From an uncultured Collinsella sp. (lineage in GTDB: Bacteria; Actinomycetota; Coriobacteriia; Coriobacteriales; Coriobacteriaceae), in the NCBI GenBank assembly GCA_900764025.1, contig CAAFMM010000245.1, forward strand, positions 1-6,444: a DNA stretch of 6,444 nucleotides. The letters run 5' to 3'. This document shows positions 4,745 through 6,444 of this stretch, in pieces (position 1 is the stretch's first letter; the number at the start of each line of letters is the position of its first letter). Made by a program: the position numbers and the translations under genes. Below the pieces are notes generated by a model. The model was not told where the DNA came from. It did not search any database and saw only the letters and a list, made by a program, of their open reading frames with translations.

Positions 4745-6444
4745 ATGTCTCAGAGAAGCACCAGCCCGCTCAAGCGCTCCACCGTGCGCCGCACGCTGCG
4801 GCGGTTTTGGGATGTCACGCGCACACAGCCGCTGATCGTCTTTCTCTCGGTGTTCTCGTCGGCGGGCTATATCTTTTTGCTCACGTTTGCCAACACCTAC
4901 GTGATGGCGCTTATCGTCGACCGCGTCCAAGCCGGCCCCGTGGCAGGCGACCAGGTGTTTGAAGTTTTTGGCCCCTACATTCTGGCGCTCGTGCTCGTTA
5001 ATCTGGTAGGCCAGATCCTCTCCAAGCTGCAGGACTACACCGTCTACAAGCTCGAGATTGCGGGCAACTATCACCTGGCGCGCTTGTGCTTTGACACGCT
5101 CTCCAATCAATCCATGACATTCCACACCAGTCGATTTGGCGGATCGCTTGTGAGCCAGACGAGCCGTTTTATGAGCGGCTACACGGGTCTGGTGGACGTG
5201 ACGGTGTATTCGCTCATTCCCACCATCACCTCGGTTGTCTGCACGGTGGCGGCGCTCGCCCCGGTGGTGCCGACGTTTACCGTGATCCTGGTGGGTATCA
5301 TGGTCGTCTATATCGCGTTTGTCTGGCTTATGTACAAGCGCATCATGCCGCTTTCGGCCGCGACGTCCGCCGCGCAGAACAAGCTGTCGGGCGTACTGTC
5401 CGACGCGGTCACGAACATCTTGGCCGTCAAGACCTGTGGGCGCGAAGACTTTGAGCGCGACCTGTTCGATGCTGCCGACCGCGCCGCCCGCGATGCCGAA
5501 ACGGTATCGATGCACGCCATGATGCAGCGCAACTTTACGACCTCGGGCCTTATCGTCATCACCATGGCTGTGGTGAGCGTGTTCGTGGCGGGCGGCAACG
5601 CGTGGTTTGGCATCTCGGCTGGCTCGCTCGTCATGATCTTTACCTATACGTACAACCTCACCATGCGTTTGAACTACGTAAGCTCCATGATGCAGCGCAT
5701 CAATCGCGCGTTGGGCGACGCCGCCGAGATGACGCGCGTGCTGGACGAGCCGCGTCTGGTGGCAGACGACGCGAATGCCCCCGAGCTCAAGGTGGGCGAG
5801 GGCGCGATTGATTTTGAGCACCTGAGCTTTGCATACCGTGACGCCGCGGCGGGCGAGAGCGTGTTCGACGACCTGACGCTCCATGTGGCGGCGGGCCAGC
5901 GCGTGGGCCTGGTGGGCAAATCGGGCTCGGGCAAGACGACGCTCACCAAGCTGTTGCTGCGCCTGGACGACGTACAGGGCGGCTGCGTGCTCGTGGACGG
6001 CCAGGACGTCTCGCGCTGCACGCAGCAGAGCCTGCGCCGCCAGGTTGCCTACGTGCCGCAGGAGGCGCTACTGTTCCATCGCTCCATTCGCGAGAATATC
6101 GCCTACGGTCGCCCCGACGCCACCGACGAGCAGATCCGCGAGGCGGCTCGCTTGGCTAACGCGACCGAGTTTATCGACCGCCTGCCCCGTGGCTTTGACA
6201 CCATGGTGGGCGAGCGCGGCGTTAAGCTTTCGGGCGGCCAGCGCCAGCGCGTGGCCATTGCCCGCGCTATTCTGACCGATGCGCCGATCCTGGTGCTCGA
6301 CGAGGCGACGTCTGCCTTGGACAGCGAGTCCGAGGCGCTGGTGCAGGAGGCGCTCGAGAACCTGATGTGCGGCCGCACCTCCATTGTGGTGGCACATCGC
6401 CTGTCCACCGTGGCGGCGCTCGATCGCATCGTGGTGCTGGCGGA
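4745..6444 (+). CDS. ABC exporter half-transporter, TMD-NBD fusion (3' end cut off)
   Basis: This is an ATP-driven exporter of the ABCB/MsbA-like type, acting as a homo- or heterodimer in the cytoplasmic membrane; the substrate cannot be told from sequence. The 566 visible codons run off the window edge, with perhaps 20-50 residues missing. The transmembrane domain (1-about 320) has segments near 29-56, 74-93, 155-172, 177-196, 268-286 and 293-315. The nucleotide-binding domain shows an A-loop Tyr364 (FAYRD), Walker A GKSGSGKT (391-398), Q-loop Q439 (YVPQE), signature LSGGQ (495-499), Walker B ILVLDE with D519 and E520, D-loop SALD (523-526), and H-loop H551 (VAHR). All catalytic positions are canonical, including Glu520, so it should hydrolyse ATP. 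ATG at 4745 has AAGGA (4735-4739) 5 nt upstream. Such genes often come in tandem pairs; the next gene past the edge could be a partner. Confidence 0.95.
   Translation, partial: MSQRSTSPLKRSTVRRTLRRFWDVTRTQPLIVFLSVFSSAGYIFLLTFANTYVMALIVDRVQAGPVAGDQVFEVFGPYILALVLVNLVGQILSKLQDYTVYKLEIAGNYHLARLCFDTLSNQSMTFHTSRFGGSLVSQTSRFMSGYTGLVDVTVYSLIPTITSVVCTVAALAPVVPTFTVILVGIMVVYIAFVWLMYKRIMPLSAATSAAQNKLSGVLSDAVTNILAVKTCGREDFERDLFDAADRAARDAETVSMHAMMQRNFTTSGLIVITMAVVSVFVAGGNAWFGISAGSLVMIFTYTYNLTMRLNYVSSMMQRINRALGDAAEMTRVLDEPRLVADDANAPELKVGEGAIDFEHLSFAYRDAAAGESVFDDLTLHVAAGQRVGLVGKSGSGKTTLTKLLLRLDDVQGGCVLVDGQDVSRCTQQSLRRQVAYVPQEALLFHRSIRENIAYGRPDATDEQIREAARLANATEFIDRLPRGFDTMVGERGVKLSGGQRQRVAIARAILTDAPILVLDEATSALDSESEALVQEALENLMCGRTSIVVAHRLSTVAALDRIVVLA

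Noticed and set aside
4616..5884. A 422-codon open frame on the minus strand across the ABC exporter
   Set aside because: It is antisense to a canonical ABC transporter and the product is an improbable His/Arg-rich string, typical of a shadow frame.

Overview
The window reads as the chromosome of a GC-rich, anaerobic, gut-type actinobacterium. The best guess is Coriobacteriia, Collinsella or a close relative. This rests on a rubrerythrin, high-GC third codon positions, an RmuC of the 'RGILGE' type, and an HTH protein that recalls Coriobacteria-specific proteins. The placement is from memory; no search was run. All supported genes lie on the + strand.

Layout: (1) 1-516 is the 3' part of a rubrerythrin gene, an oxidative-stress enzyme of anaerobes. 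(2) 538-706 is a long perfect-stem hairpin followed by a rho-independent terminator. (3) 798-1430 encodes a 210-residue protein with four predicted membrane segments. (4) 1448-1610 is a second copy of the hairpin-plus-terminator module. The two stems differ by a 2-nt indel present on both arms, so base pairing is kept. (5) 1611-1862 is a relatively AT-rich intergenic stretch with short direct and inverted repeats. (6) 1863-2285 encodes a 140-residue single-pass membrane protein with a Gln-rich N-terminus. (7) 2286-2408 is a promoter region with two dyads. It leads into a broken two-gene unit: the remnant of a nucleotidyltransferase-like (DUF6036-like) gene (2409-2652) and an intact, translationally coupled HTH protein gene (2649-3212). 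(8) 3264-4619 is rmuC. (9) 4745-6444 is an ABC exporter half-transporter that runs off the right edge.

The genes do not form one pathway. Rubrerythrin and the four-TM gene are each closed by their own terminator module. The remnant/HTH unit looks like a decayed accessory pair, perhaps toxin-antitoxin-like, inserted between housekeeping-type genes. rmuC follows it by 51 nt, and the ABC gene has its own ribosome binding site 125 nt after rmuC. The items most worth a second look are the duplicated, covarying hairpin-terminator module that flanks the four-TM gene as direct repeats, and the apparent internal deletion that removed the core of the HTH protein's partner while keeping the promoter, start site and C-terminus.
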